A stretch of 64,000 nt of DNA from Paenibacillus sp. FSL R7-0345 (GCF_038595055.1 NZ_CP152002.1:390501-454500), one strand, 5' to 3'; numbered from the stretch's first letter, positions 36,048-45,687 are shown. Notes: generated from the letters alone by a model not told the origin. Numbers and translations are program-made.

Positions 36048-36248
36048 ATGTCAAACGTAACTTTAACTGTAGAAGGAATGTCCTGCGGACACTGTGTCAG
36101 TGCCGTAGAGAAAGCTGTAAGCGGTCTGGGCGCTGCTGCCAAAGTAGACCTGCAAGCCAAGCAAGTGGCAGTAGAGTATGACGAGAGCAAAGTAAGCCTG
36201 AACACTATTAAAGAAGCTATCGAGGATCAGGGATACGACGTGGTATAA
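36048..36248 (+). CDS. copZ: Copper chaperone CopZ
   Basis: A 66-residue heavy-metal-associated domain with the MxCxxC loop GMSCGHC (C13, C16). It carries Cu(I) to the N-terminal domains of CopA. The ATG at 36048 follows GGAGGG, 48 bases after csoR, so the two are cotranscribed. A strong terminator follows, so copA relies on its own operator-promoter. Confidence 0.95.
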   Translation: MSNVTLTVEGMSCGHCVSAVEKAVSGLGAAAKVDLQAKQVAVEYDESKVSLNTIKEAIEDQGYDVV

Positions 36249-36266
36249 GCCGGATTCCGGCAATAA

Positions 36267-36325
36267 AGGCCTGGAGCCGGGATCTGTAATGAGATCCGGT
36301 GGCGTCCAAGCCTTTTATTTTTCTT
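36267..36325 (+). terminator. Intrinsic terminator of csoR-copZ
   Basis: A long interrupted stem, AAAGGC...GGATCT with AGATCC...GCCTTT, followed by TATTTTT. Confidence 0.85.
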
Positions 36326-36331
36326 TAAATT

Positions 36332-36348
36332 ATACCCTATAGGGGTAT
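36332..36348 (+). promoter_or_regulatory. CsoR operator upstream of copA
   Basis: ATACCCTATAGGGGTAT is a 17-base near-palindrome with the same core as the csoR operator, 17 bases upstream of the copA start codon. It implies copper control of copA by CsoR. Confidence 0.82.
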
Positions 36349-36364
36349 GGGAGGTGCTTGATAC

Positions 36365-38818
36365 ATGGAAAAGAGTTCAGAAACAGGCTTGCAGCAGACA
36401 ACGCTGCAGATTACAGGCATGACCTGCTCCGCCTGCGCAGCCCGGATTGAGAAGGGGCTGTCCCGGATGGATGGGGTGTCGCGGGCCAATGTGAATCTTG
36501 CGCTGGAGCAGGCGACGGTCGGCTTTGATCCTGCGGTCGCGGGGCTGCCGCAGATTGAGGAGAAAATCCGTTCGCTCGGTTATGATACGGTTAGGGAAGC
36601 AGCGGATTTTGATATTACGGGCATGACCTGTGCCGCCTGCTCGGCGCGGATCGAGAAGGTGCTAGGCAAGATGCCCGGGATTGCGTCGGTGAATGTGAAT
36701 CTGGCGCTGGAGACGGCGCATGTGGAATATTCGCCGGGCAATATCAGTACGGCGGATATTATGGAGAAGGTCAGCAGCATTGGTTATAAGGCGTCACTTA
36801 AGCGGGACCGGGGGGAGACAGTGGACCAGCGTGGCCAGGAGATTGTACGTAAACGGAATAAGTGGCTGATCTCGGCGATCCTGTCCTTCCCGCTGCTGTG
36901 GGCGATGGTTGGCCATTTCTCCTTTACCTCCCGGATTCCGGCTCCGGATCTGCTGATGAATCCCTGGTTCCAGCTTATACTGGCGACTCCGGTGCAGTTC
37001 ATTATCGGCTGGCAGTTTTATGTGAGCGCCTATAAGGCGCTGAAGAACGGCAGCGCGAATATGGATGTGCTTGTCGTGCTGGGTACCTCCGCCGCGTATT
37101 TCTACAGCTTGTATCTGACCATAGATTCCCTCGGGATGAGCGGCATGAACCACACCGTGGATATGTACTATGAAACGAGTGCAGTGCTGATTACGCTGAT
37201 CCTGGTGGGTAAATGGTTCGAGGCGCTGGCCAAAGGCCGTTCCTCGGATGCCATCCGCAGCCTGATGGGGCTGCAGGCCAAGACCGCGCTTGTCATCCGC
37301 GGCGGTAACGAGATCAGCATTTCTATAGAAGAAGTTATTCCCGGCGACATTGTACTGGTGAAGCCGGGCACGAAGATTCCGGTTGACGGCCAGGTGCTGG
37401 AAGGATTGTCCTCTGTGGATGAATCGATGCTAACTGGCGAGAGCATTCCGGTGGAGAAGAAGCCGGGCGACGCCGTCATCGGAGCCACGATTAACAAAAA
37501 CGGGATGCTGAAGATTGAAGCCCGTAAGGTAGGCCGGGATACTGCCCTGGCGCAGATTATCCGGGTGGTTGAGGAGGCGCAGGGCTCCAAGGCGCCGATT
37601 CAGCGGATTGCCGATGTGATCTCCGGTATTTTTGTACCGATCGTTGTTGCTGTTGCAGCTCTGACCTTCTTCATCTGGTACCTCTGGGGGGCACCCGGAC
37701 AGTTTGCCGACGCACTGGAAAAAGCGATTGCCGTGCTCGTCATCGCCTGCCCCTGCGCGCTTGGTCTGGCGACACCGACCTCGATTATGGCCGGCTCCGG
37801 ACGGGCTGCCGAATTCGGGATTCTCTTCAAGGGCGGCGAGCATCTGGAGGCTGCGCGGGATATTCGGACCGTTGTGCTGGATAAGACCGGTACGGTAACG
37901 AGCGGCAAGCCGGTGCTTACGGATATTCTGACGACTACCGGCATCGCAGCGCACGGCAGGGAGCTGGCGGAGAACCGGCTGCTGGCGGTTACGGCAGCGG
38001 CTGAGAAGCTCTCGGAGCATCCGCTCGCCGAGGCTATTGTGGCCGGTGCTGCAGTCCGCGGACTCACACTGCCGGCGGCAGAGCAGTTCCAGGCGGTACC
38101 CGGCCGGGGTATTTCGGCGGTTGTTGACGGAGCGGCGGTGCTGGTAGGAACCCGCCGGATGATGGAGGAGAGCGGCGCGGATACCGGCCCCTGGAGCCAG
38201 CTGATGAGGAAGCTGGAGCAGGAGGGCAAGACGGCGATGCTGGTGTCTCTTGATGGAAGCATAGCCGGTATTGTGGCGGTTGCCGATACGATCAAGGAGA
38301 CTTCCAAGGCAGCGGTAGCCAGGCTGCATGAGATGGGCATTGAGGTTGTCATGATCACTGGTGACAACAAGCTGACTGCCGAAGCGATTGCGCAGCAGGC
38401 CGGCATCCGTACCGTGCTGGCGGAGGTGCTGCCCGAAGGCAAAGCGGCAGAGATCCGCAGACTGCAAAGCGGCGGCGTGAAGGTTGCCATGGTCGGCGAC
38501 GGGATCAATGATGCGCCGGCGCTGGCGACAGCGGATACCGGGATGGCCATTGGCACCGGTACGGACGTTGCCATGGAAGCAGCGGACATTACGCTTATGC
38601 GCGGCGATCTGATGAGCATCCCCGACGCCATTCTGATGAGCCGCAAGACCATGCGCAATATCAAGCAGAATTTGTTCTGGGCGCTCGCTTACAATACAAT
38701 TGGGATACCGGTAGCCGCACTGGGCTTTCTGGCACCGTGGCTCGCAGGAGCGGCGATGGCCTTCAGCTCCGTGTCGGTTGTACTCAATGCGCTGCGGCTG
38801 CAGCGGGTGAAGCTGTAG
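36365..38818 (+). CDS. copA: Cu(I)-exporting P-type ATPase CopA
   Basis: An 817-residue P1B-ATPase with two N-terminal metal-binding domains (GMTCSAC with C21/C24, and GMTCAAC at about 88-92). Eight transmembrane helices follow, with the CPC metal site ([13 protein letters not shown]). The actuator motif is TGES ([12 protein letters not shown]), the phosphorylated Asp is in [12 protein letters not shown] in SEHPLAEA marks the N-domain, and [10 protein letters not shown] is the hinge. This combination is the Cu(I) class. The ATG lies ten bases from GGGAGG. The nitroreductase gene 28 bases downstream is probably cotranscribed. Confidence 0.97.
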   Translation: MEKSSETGLQQTTLQITGMTCSACAARIEKGLSRMDGVSRANVNLALEQATVGFDPAVAGLPQIEEKIRSLGYDTVREAADFDITGMTCAACSARIEKVLGKMPGIASVNVNLALETAHVEYSPGNISTADIMEKVSSIGYKASLKRDRGETVDQRGQEIVRKRNKWLISAILSFPLLWAMVGHFSFTSRIPAPDLLMNPWFQLILATPVQFIIGWQFYVSAYKALKNGSANMDVLVVLGTSAAYFYSLYLTIDSLGMSGMNHTVDMYYETSAVLITLILVGKWFEALAKGRSSDAIRSLMGLQAKTALVIRGGNEISISIEEVIPGDIVLVKPGTKIPVDGQVLEGLSSVDESMLTGESIPVEKKPGDAVIGATINKNGMLKIEARKVGRDTALAQIIRVVEEAQGSKAPIQRIADVISGIFVPIVVAVAALTFFIWYLWGAPGQFADALEKAIAVLVIACPCALGLATPTSIMAGSGRAAEFGILFKGGEHLEAARDIRTVVLDKTGTVTSGKPVLTDILTTTGIAAHGRELAENRLLAVTAAAEKLSEHPLAEAIVAGAAVRGLTLPAAEQFQAVPGRGISAVVDGAAVLVGTRRMMEESGADTGPWSQLMRKLEQEGKTAMLVSLDGSIAGIVAVADTIKETSKAAVARLHEMGIEVVMITGDNKLTAEAIAQQAGIRTVLAEVLPEGKAAEIRRLQSGGVKVAMVGDGINDAPALATADTGMAIGTGTDVAMEAADITLMRGDLMSIPDAILMSRKTMRNIKQNLFWALAYNTIGIPVAALGFLAPWLAGAAMAFSSVSVVLNALRLQRVKL

Positions 38819-38846
38819 CCGGCGGCAGGAATAAGGAGCGATAACG

Positions 38847-39623
38847 ATGAGTAAAGAACCAACTAATGCAGGCAGTACCGATAATGAAACCCTGTCTCTT
38901 TTAATGAAGCATGCCTCTGTCCGCCAGTTTCAGGACACGCCTGTAAGTGATGAGCAGCTTGCTGCCATTATCGGCGCGGCACAGATGGCGTCCACCTCCA
39001 GCAACGTGCAGGCTTACAGCGTCATCGCTGTGACTGATGCCGGGCTGAAGGCACAGCTCTCGGCACACTCGGGCAACCAGGCCTATATCGAGCAGTGTCC
39101 TGTGTTCCTGGTGTGGTGCGCTGACCTGTACCGGCTGCGGGAGACAGTGCGTCCGCATCTGGGCGATGCAGAAACTTATGAGGACACGACAGAGAACCTG
39201 ATCGTTGCCACCGTTGACGTTGCCCTGGCGGCGCAGAATGCGGCAATCGCTGCCGAGTCCCTGGGCCTCGGAATTGTCTACATCGGCGGCATCCGCAACA
39301 ACAGCGCCGCTGTATCCGAGCTGCTCGGCCTGCCTGAGCTGGTCTATCCCGTGTTCGGCATGTGCCTGGGCACCCCGGCCGGAGAAGCCGGCCTGCGCCC
39401 GCGCCTGCCATTGTCTGCAGTGTTGCACTACAACGGGTACGACAAGGAGAAAACCGCAGCCCAGGTCGGGATCTACGACAAGGTGAGCAGTGAGTACATG
39501 CATAAACGGACCGGCGGACAGAGCAACGCCCCTTGGTCTGCTATGATGGCCAAGCGGCTGGCTGAGCCTGCCCGGCTGCATTTGAAGGATTTTCTGCAGG
39601 AGAAGGGCTTTATGAAGCGGTAA
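38847..39623 (+). CDS. NADPH-dependent FMN oxidoreductase (NfsA/NfrA-type nitroreductase)
   Basis: A 258-residue flavoenzyme. The FMN-contact segments of the NfsA/FRP/NfrA branch are visible: the HASVRQFQDTPV N-terminus, AAQMASTSSNVQAYSVIAV, GLGIVYIGGIRNNSAAVSEL and FGMCLGTPA. Such enzymes reduce nitroaromatics, quinones or flavins and are induced by oxidative stress. Start ATG with AAGGAGCGATAACG upstream. Position directly after copA suggests it is read together with copper efflux, though the two functions need not be linked. Confidence 0.9.
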   Translation: MSKEPTNAGSTDNETLSLLMKHASVRQFQDTPVSDEQLAAIIGAAQMASTSSNVQAYSVIAVTDAGLKAQLSAHSGNQAYIEQCPVFLVWCADLYRLRETVRPHLGDAETYEDTTENLIVATVDVALAAQNAAIAAESLGLGIVYIGGIRNNSAAVSELLGLPELVYPVFGMCLGTPAGEAGLRPRLPLSAVLHYNGYDKEKTAAQVGIYDKVSSEYMHKRTGGQSNAPWSAMMAKRLAEPARLHLKDFLQEKGFMKR

Positions 39624-39684
39624 CCTCTGCTGCTGTTCCAAGGCGGATTACCGTGGTGTTGGCAGGGATGAGCGGATTTGTATT

Positions 39685-39727
39685 AAAAGCATGGTGTACC
39701 GGCGCAGCCGGGGGACCATGCTTTTTT
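39685..39727 (+). terminator. Intrinsic terminator of copA-nitroreductase
   Basis: AAGCATGGT pairs with ACCATGCTT around a GC-rich loop, followed by six Ts. Confidence 0.85.
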
Positions 39728-39770
39728 GTGCTGCCGGCGGGAGAGGTGGCAACAGACGGGGGAGGAGCCA

Positions 39771-41128
39771 GAAGGGCCCTTGATTCGGCTAAATTGTCTT
39801 GGCGTGCGAAATGAAAGGCAAAAATGCCTTTAATTCGAGCTAAAGTGGCTCAGTGCGTGAAATGAAAGGCAAAAATGCCTTTGATTCGGGCTAAATTGGC
39901 TTGGCGTGCGAAATGAAAGGCAAAAATGCCTTTGATTTAGCCCAAAGTGGCCCGGCGCACGAAATGAAGGGCAAAAATGCCTTTGATTCGGGCTAAATTG
40001 GCTTGGCGTGCGAAATGAAAGGCAAAAATGCCTTTGATTCGGGCTAAATTGGCTTGGCGTGCGAAATGAAGGGCAAAAATGCCTTTGATTCAGCCCAAAG
40101 TGGCCCGGTGCGCGGAATGAAAGGCAAAAATGCCTTTGATTCGAGCTAAAGTGGTCCGGTGCGCGGAATGAAAGGCAAAAATGCCTTTGATTTAGCCCAA
40201 AGTGGCCCGGCGCACGAAATGAAGGGCAAAAATGCCTTTGATTCGGGCTAAATTGGCTTGGCGTGCGAAATGAAAGGCAAAAATGCCTTTGATTCGGGCT
40301 AAATTGGCTTGGCGTGCGAAATGAAGGGCAAAAATGCCTTTGATTCAGCTCAAAGTGGCCCGGTGTGCGGAATGAAAGGCAAAAATGCCTTTGATTCGAG
40401 CCAAAGTGGCCCGGCGCACGAAATGAAGAGCAAAAATGCCTTTGATTCAGCCCAAAGTAGCCCGGTGTGCGGAATGAAAGGCAAAAATGCCTTTGATTCG
40501 AGCCAAAGTGGCCCGGCGCACGAAATGAAGAGCAAAAATGCCTTTGATTCGGGCTAAATTGGCCCGGCGCACGAAATGAAAGGCAAAATGCCTTTGATTC
40601 GGGCTAAATTGGCTTGGCGTGCGAAATGAAAGGCAAAAATGCCTTTGATTCGGGCTAAATTGGCTTGGCGTGCGAAATGAAGGGCAAAAATGCCTTTGAT
40701 TCGAGCTAAAGTGGTCCGGTGCGCGGAATGAAAGGCAAAAATGCCTTTGATTTAGCCCAAAGTGGCCCGGCGCACGAAATGAAGGGCAAAAATGCCTTTG
40801 ATTCGGGCTAAATTGGCTTGGCGTGCGAAATGAAAGGCAAAAATGCCTTTGATTCGGGCTAAATTGGCTTGGCGTGCGAAATGAAGGGCAAAAATGCCTT
40901 TGATTCAGCCCAAAGTGGCCCGGTGCGCGGAATGAAAGGCAAAAATGCCTTTGATTCGAGCTAAAGTGGCTCAGTGCGTGAAATGAAAGGCAAAAATGCC
41001 TTTGATTCGAGCTCAAAGTGGCCCGGTGTGCGAAATGAAAGGCAAAAATGCCTTTGATTCAGCTCAAAGTGGCCCGGTGTGCGGAATGAAAGGCAAAAAT
41101 GCCTTTGATTCAGCTCAAAGTGGCCCGC
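39771..41128. repeat. Array of 26 tandem 51-bp hairpin units
   Basis: Each unit consists of a conserved palindrome AAAGGCAAAAATGCCTTT (stem 7, loop AAAA) and a 33-base linker of the form GATTC(G/A)(G/A)GC(T/C)(A/C)AA(A/G)TTGG... ending (C/G)GAAATG or GGAATG. I count 26 palindromes, the first at 39814; a degenerate copy (AAGGGCCCTT) precedes it. At least four linker types recur and whole blocks are duplicated: units 3-6 equal 19-22, and 7-10 equal 18-21. One unit (near 40585) has lost an A. Palindrome sequence is more constant than linkers, with G-to-A or A-to-G changes such as AAGGGC tolerated in the left arm. Because 51 is a multiple of three, long frames appear on both strands by default. 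Not CRISPR: linkers repeat and no cas genes are near. Confidence 0.95.
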
Positions 41129-41160
41129 CGCCTGCCTGATTCCTCTTCCCCCGCCGCAAG

Positions 41161-41210
41161 GTGACAATTGTCAGTCCATTTCAGTGACAGTCCTTACTAA
41201 TGTCAGTTCC
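41161..41210 (+). promoter_or_regulatory. Three 16-bp-spaced direct repeats upstream of the ABC/two-component operon
   Basis: TGTCAGTCC (41169), TGACAGTCC (41185) and TGTCAGTTCC (41201) start exactly 16 bases apart. The first also forms the palindrome TGACAATTGTCA (41162-41173). They lie 60-100 bases before the first gene, with possible -10 TACTAT at 41221. They are probable binding sites for the operon's own NarL-type regulator. Confidence 0.6.
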
Positions 41211-41261
41211 CTGCCTCCAGTACTATAGGAGTATAAAGTTTAAGGATGCGGGGGAACGGAC

Positions 41262-42176
41262 ATGGAGCATGTAATAGAGATGGAGCAGGTCAGCAAGGCG
41301 TACCAAGGCAAAAAGGCGGTGGATGGCATCAGCTTCAGCGTCGGCAAGGGGACGGTGACAGCAATCCTGGGACCGAATGGAGCAGGCAAATCAACGATGC
41401 TGGCGATGCTGCTGGGTCTGACCGAACCGGCAGAGGGACGGATCACCGTGTTCGGCAAGCAGCCCGGGCACAGTGCGGTAAGAGAAAAAACAGGAGCTAT
41501 GCTCCAGGAGGTAAGCGTGATGGACCGGCTGAAGGTGCATGAGCTCATTAAGCTGACCCGGAGTTACTACCCGCAGCCAATGGACACGGAGGTGCTGTAT
41601 AAGGCGACGGGACTGGCAGAGTCCGACCTTAAGCGGTACGCGGAAAAGCTGTCCGGCGGGCAAAAGCGCAGCCTGGGCTTTGCCCTGGCACTGGCCGGTG
41701 ACCCGGATCTGCTGTTTCTGGATGAGCCGACAGTGGGGATGGATGTAGCGGCGCGGCGGAAGTTCTGGGAGACGGTGCGCGGACTGGCCGCCGGGGGCAA
41801 AACCATTCTGTTCACCACGCACTATCTGCAGGAGGCGGAGGATATAGCGGACCGGATTCTGCTGTTCAGCCGGGGAACACTGGTGGCAGACGGCACTCCG
41901 GATGAAATTAAATCACAGCTGGTGCGCAGCTCGCTGTCTTTTCTTCCGGCAGGAGACGCCTCCAAACTGCTGGTACAGCTTCGGCAGCTTCCCTCTATTA
42001 ATGAAATCAGCAGCAGGGACGGCCGGATTTATGTGACTGCGGAGAGCACGGACGAGGCGCTGCGGGATCTTTTTACCGGAGGACTGGAAGTGAAGGATGT
42101 GAGGATTGATCAGGGCCGGCTGGATGCGGCGTTTGAACAACTAACCGGAAACCCGGGAGAGGCGGAACAGCAATGA
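41262..42176 (+). CDS. ABC transporter ATP-binding protein (YvfR-like)
   Basis: A 304-residue ATPase with Walker A GPNGAGKST (about 35-43), Q-loop around MLQEVSV, signature LSGGQKRSLGFALAL, Walker B DLLFLDEPTVGMD and H-loop TTHYLQEAED. The C-terminal 80 residues are the accessory domain of the NatA/drug-export class. It works with the following permease. The gene order ATPase-permease-kinase-regulator matches B. subtilis yvfRSTU. Start ATG after GGGGGAACGGAC. Overlaps the permease by four bases. Confidence 0.92.
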   Translation: MEHVIEMEQVSKAYQGKKAVDGISFSVGKGTVTAILGPNGAGKSTMLAMLLGLTEPAEGRITVFGKQPGHSAVREKTGAMLQEVSVMDRLKVHELIKLTRSYYPQPMDTEVLYKATGLAESDLKRYAEKLSGGQKRSLGFALALAGDPDLLFLDEPTVGMDVAARRKFWETVRGLAAGGKTILFTTHYLQEAEDIADRILLFSRGTLVADGTPDEIKSQLVRSSLSFLPAGDASKLLVQLRQLPSINEISSRDGRIYVTAESTDEALRDLFTGGLEVKDVRIDQGRLDAAFEQLTGNPGEAEQQ

Positions 42177-42916
42177 ATAAGAACCTGTTAATGAACCAGT
42201 GCAAGGCCGAGCTGCTGCGAATCGTACGCAATCCGTATTTTGTATTCTGGTCGCTGCTGATGCCGATCCTGTTCTATTTTATTTTTACCAAAGTGGTGAA
42301 CACGGGAACCGATGATGTCAGGCATTGGCAAGCGCATTACCTGATGTCGATGTCAGCTTTCAGCGTAATGGGCTCGTCGATTATGACGCTGGGCATCCGG
42401 CTGGTGCAGGAACGTACCCAGGGATGGAACACGTTTATGCGGATTACACCGCTGCCGGCTTCAATCTATTTTCTCGGAAAAATGTTCGGCCAGACCATTA
42501 TGCATCTGTTCTCGGTTTTGTGTATTTTTACGGCGGGTTATCTGATCAACGGGGTGTCGCTCAGCGCGGCAGAGTGGCTGTTCAGCGGGCTGTGGATTGT
42601 ACTTGGTGCACTGCCGTTTATGGCGCTGGGAACACTGGTCGGCCTGATGAAGCGGGTAGATACGGCGAGCGGGGTCAGCAATGTGCTGTATATGGTGCTG
42701 GCGCTGGCAGGCGGGATGTGGATGCCGCTGGAGATTTTGCCTAAGTCAGTGCAAAGAATCGGGCAGTGGCTGCCCTCCTATAATTACGGGGACGGGGCGT
42801 GGAGACTGGTGCAGGGAGATCATCCGCAGTGGGGCGGAGTACTGATATTGCTCGGATATCTGGCAATCTTTATGCTACTATCGGTATATATCCGAAAAAA
42901 ACAGGAAGCGGTGTAG
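42173..42916 (+). CDS. ABC-2 type permease (YvfS-like)
   Basis: A 247-residue membrane protein with six transmembrane helices in the ABC-2 arrangement: a first helix after RNPYFVFWSLLMPILFYFIF, a long loop, and ALGTLVGLMKRVDTASGVSN with the PLEILPKSVQRIGQWLPSYN loop before the last helix. It forms an exporter with the upstream ATPase. ATGA overlap shows coupling. The substrate is not known; related systems export antimicrobials or lipids. Confidence 0.9.
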   Translation: MNKNLLMNQCKAELLRIVRNPYFVFWSLLMPILFYFIFTKVVNTGTDDVRHWQAHYLMSMSAFSVMGSSIMTLGIRLVQERTQGWNTFMRITPLPASIYFLGKMFGQTIMHLFSVLCIFTAGYLINGVSLSAAEWLFSGLWIVLGALPFMALGTLVGLMKRVDTASGVSNVLYMVLALAGGMWMPLEILPKSVQRIGQWLPSYNYGDGAWRLVQGDHPQWGGVLILLGYLAIFMLLSVYIRKKQEAV

Positions 42917-42922
42917 CGGACA

Positions 42923-44059
42923 ATGGCACGAAAAAAGTTTTATTTGTTCCCGCAAAGGTTCGGGGCATTTCCTTATGTATGGCTGCTGTATCTGCTGATG
43001 CCGGCTTTCAATCTGCAGATCGAGCACGGGTGGAAGCTGCTGCTGGGCGTCTGTATGCTGGTACTGTTCGCCGTGACATATCAACAGCTGTATTGGGCAG
43101 GCAGCGGGAAAGCTTTTCATCTGTGGCTCGGGCTGCAGCTGCTGCTGATTGTCGTGCTGAGTGTATTTTATACACCTTATAATTTTTACCTTGGTTTTTA
43201 TGCTGCTAATTTTATCGGCTGGTACACTGACAAAAAACTGTTCAGGCCCGCTTACGCCGTATTTGCCCTGTCCATACTGGTACCGCTGCTGATAGCTGTA
43301 CAGGGAATGGAACTGGAGAATCTGGTATTCCTGGTGCCTTTTCTGCTGATTATGCTGGTGTTTCCCTTTGGGATCCGCTCCCTGAGCAGCAACCGGTTGC
43401 TGGAGCGTAAGCTGGACCAGGCCAATGAAGTAATTAAGGAAATGGTCAAACGCGAGGAACGGATGCGGATCGCCCGTGACCTGCATGACACGATGGGCCA
43501 TACGCTATCGCTGATCACTTTGAAAAGCCAGCTTGTCGAAAAGCTGGCCGCTAAAGACCCTGAGCGCGCCCAGGCGGAAGCCCGCGAGATTCAGCGCACT
43601 TCCCGCGCCGCACTGCGGCAGGTGCGGGAGCTGGTATCGGAGATGCGCGCCGTTTCAGTGGCTGAGGAGCTGGCCGAAGCAGGAGAGATGCTGCGGTCCG
43701 CTGAGATTGCCCTGGATGTGGAAGGCGATGTATCCCTGGAAGGAGTTTCTGACCTGTCGCAGAATATCCTGAGCCTCTGTATTAAAGAGGCGGTAACCAA
43801 CATCGTGAAGCACAGCGGAGCCGACCGGTGCAGAATCTCAGTTGAGCTGCCGGCAGGCAAAGTGCAGATTACAGTTGAAGATAACGGGGGAGGCCTGGGA
43901 CGGGCTGGCGGGGGACACCGCGCGGGCAACGGGCTGAAGGGGATGGCTGAGCGCCTGTCGCTGATTGAAGGCAGTGTGACGCTTAATGCCGGTGATTCCG
44001 GAGGAGCAGTCCTGACCGTCGTTATCCCGAGAATTGTGAAGGAAGGAGTGACTGCATGA
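42923..44059 (+). CDS. DesK-type sensor histidine kinase (YvfT-like)
   Basis: A 378-residue kinase with about five transmembrane helices in residues 8-155 and very short loops, then a coiled coil. The HisKA_3 dimerisation domain has RIARDLHDTMGHTLSLI (phosphorylated His), and the HATPase_c domain has IVKHSGADRC and VEDNGGGLG. The intramembrane-sensing layout suggests that it detects membrane state or an agent handled by the adjacent ABC exporter. It begins six bases after the permease and overlaps the regulator by four bases. Confidence 0.92.
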   Translation: MARKKFYLFPQRFGAFPYVWLLYLLMPAFNLQIEHGWKLLLGVCMLVLFAVTYQQLYWAGSGKAFHLWLGLQLLLIVVLSVFYTPYNFYLGFYAANFIGWYTDKKLFRPAYAVFALSILVPLLIAVQGMELENLVFLVPFLLIMLVFPFGIRSLSSNRLLERKLDQANEVIKEMVKREERMRIARDLHDTMGHTLSLITLKSQLVEKLAAKDPERAQAEAREIQRTSRAALRQVRELVSEMRAVSVAEELAEAGEMLRSAEIALDVEGDVSLEGVSDLSQNILSLCIKEAVTNIVKHSGADRCRISVELPAGKVQITVEDNGGGLGRAGGGHRAGNGLKGMAERLSLIEGSVTLNAGDSGGAVLTVVIPRIVKEGVTA

Positions 44060-44661
44060 AGATAAGCGTTGTTATTGCTGAGGATCAGCGTCTGTTGCGC
44101 GGAGCGATGGCTTCGCTGCTGGATATGGAGGATGATATCGAAGTCGCGGGAGAGGCCGGAGACGGTGCGGAGGCACTGGCATTGATTGAACGCGTCCAGC
44201 CTGATATCTGCCTGCTGGACATTGAAATGCCGCTGATGAGCGGACTGGAGGTTGCAGAAAATCTCAGAGAACGGATGGCTCCGACAAAAATCATTATCCT
44301 GACCACCTTCGCCCGCCCCGGTTATTTCGAGCGCGGCGTGAAGGCCGGAATTCAGGGATATCTGCTGAAGGATGAGCCGGTAGACAAGCTGGCTGACGCC
44401 ATCCGCCGGGTAATGCAGGGCCATCGTGAGGTCTCGCCCGAGCTGGTCTTCGGCAGCCTGCGAGAGGAGAATCCGCTATCGGAGCGAGAGCGTGAAATTC
44501 TGAAGCTTGCCGGTGCGGGCCGGTCGGCCGGTGATATTGCCGGTGAACTGCACTTGTCTTACGGCACCGTGCGTAATTATATCTCGGAAATCCTCAGCAA
44601 GCTGGAGGTCAAAAGCCGGATCGAGGCGGTACGGCTGGCCGAGGAGAAGGGCTGGATCTAG
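44056..44661 (+). CDS. NarL/DesR-type response regulator (YvfU-like)
   Basis: A 201-residue protein with a receiver domain (E9/D10 acidic pair, phosphoacceptor D55 in CLLDIEMPLMSG, Lys in LLKDEPV) and a C-terminal LuxR helix-turn-helix (ENPLSEREREILKLAGAGRS, LHLSYGTVRNYISEILSKLE). It is likely to bind the three 16-base-spaced repeats upstream of the operon and autoregulate exporter expression. Confidence 0.93.
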   Translation: MKISVVIAEDQRLLRGAMASLLDMEDDIEVAGEAGDGAEALALIERVQPDICLLDIEMPLMSGLEVAENLRERMAPTKIIILTTFARPGYFERGVKAGIQGYLLKDEPVDKLADAIRRVMQGHREVSPELVFGSLREENPLSEREREILKLAGAGRSAGDIAGELHLSYGTVRNYISEILSKLEVKSRIEAVRLAEEKGWI

Positions 44662-44752
44662 GCAACAGCCTGGTGCCTGTGCTTGGTGCCGGAAGCTGCT
44701 CTCATATCCTTTTTGCAGAAGGGACGTATGTTTCTACAACGCACCTGTAGTC

Positions 44753-44797
44753 AAAAAAGCCCGGCCGTCCTGTTGTCACAGGCAGGCAGGGCTTTCT
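44753..44797. terminator. Bidirectional terminator between the Yvf-like operon and the thiamine-type ABC operon
   Basis: AAGCCC plus GCCGTCCTG pairs with CAGGCAGGC plus GGGCTT, with A-run upstream and TTTCTTTCT downstream. Confidence 0.8.
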
Positions 44798-44853
44798 TTC
44801 TGTATATAAAAATTACGTTATCGCAGTAGTACAAGCCGTCGTCCGGCCTTTTG

Positions 44854-45687
44854 CTATATCCTGTTCTTTGCCTGCTCCTCCCGCATCCACTGGGAGAGCT
44901 GGCGTTTGAGCTGCAGAAATTCAGGCGTATCGGTGATTTCCTCGCGGCGCGGCCGCGGGAACGGGACGTCAACGGTATGAAGAATCGAGCCGGGCCGGCC
45001 GGAGAAAACATAGATCCGGCTGGAGAGCAGCAGCGCTTCTTCAATATTGTGGGTGATGAACAGCACGGAACGGCGGTTCTCCTCCCACAGCTCCAGCAGC
45101 CAGCGCTGCATGTCGCTGCGCGTCAGCGCATCGAGCGCGCTGAACGGCTCGTCAAGCAGCATCAGCTCCTGCGGAGCGAGCAGGGCGCGCAGGAAGGCGG
45201 CCCGCTGCTGCATGCCGCCGGACAGCATGTGCGGGTAAGCCTGCTCGAAGCCGCCGAGCCCGACGCGGCCGAGCCAGCGGCGGGCGTTCTCCCGCGCGGC
45301 TGCCTGCGGCTCGCCCTTCAGCTCACCCGCGAGCAGGACGTTGTCCTCTATGCTGCGCCAAGGGAACAGCGCAGGCTGCTGCGGCATGTAGCTGATCTCG
45401 CCGCGCTGCCCGGTAACAATGCGGCCGTTCATGCTGACTGTTCCGGTATCCGGCGCCTCAAGGCCGCCGATGATATGGAACAGGGTGCTTTTGCCGCAGC
45501 CCGACGGGCCGAGGATGGAGACGAACTCCTGCTGCCGGACGGTCAGGGACACGTCATTCAGCACGCGGGTCTCCTTGCGGCCGCGGCCGAACGTCTTGGA
45601 GATGCCGCTGACCTCAAGCGCGGGCGGCTGGGTCTGGGCAGCCAGGCGGTTTGCGGTGCCCGTGTTGTTGTCTGTCTGGTGATACAT
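44854..45687 (-). CDS. ABC importer ATP-binding protein (thiamine/HMP-type, ThiZ-like)
   Basis: A 277-residue ATPase with Walker A GPSGCGKST, Q-loop MPQQPALFPW, signature LSGGMQQRAAFLRAL, Walker B LMLLDEPFSALD and H-loop ITHNIEEALLL, of the nitrate/taurine/HMP importer subfamily. Last gene of a four-gene operon behind a TPP riboswitch. A 100-base gap separates it from the permease. It probably powers uptake of a thiamine precursor pyrimidine. Confidence 0.9.
   Translation of the reverse strand: MYHQTDNNTGTANRLAAQTQPPALEVSGISKTFGRGRKETRVLNDVSLTVRQQEFVSILGPSGCGKSTLFHIIGGLEAPDTGTVSMNGRIVTGQRGEISYMPQQPALFPWRSIEDNVLLAGELKGEPQAAARENARRWLGRVGLGGFEQAYPHMLSGGMQQRAAFLRALLAPQELMLLDEPFSALDALTRSDMQRWLLELWEENRRSVLFITHNIEEALLLSSRIYVFSGRPGSILHTVDVPFPRPRREEITDTPEFLQLKRQLSQWMREEQAKNRI

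Noticed and set aside
40309..41016. Long open frames in the repeat array (17-residue repeats such as MKGKNAFDS... on plus, RHFCLSFRTPSQFSPNQ on minus)
   Set aside because: The 51-bp unit is a multiple of three, so frames stay open without selection. There is no ribosome binding site or family match, and the same DNA is open on both strands.
39771..41128. CRISPR array
   Set aside because: Linkers are not unique; they fall into a few types that recur, unit length is 51 with an 18-base palindrome, and no cas genes lie nearby.
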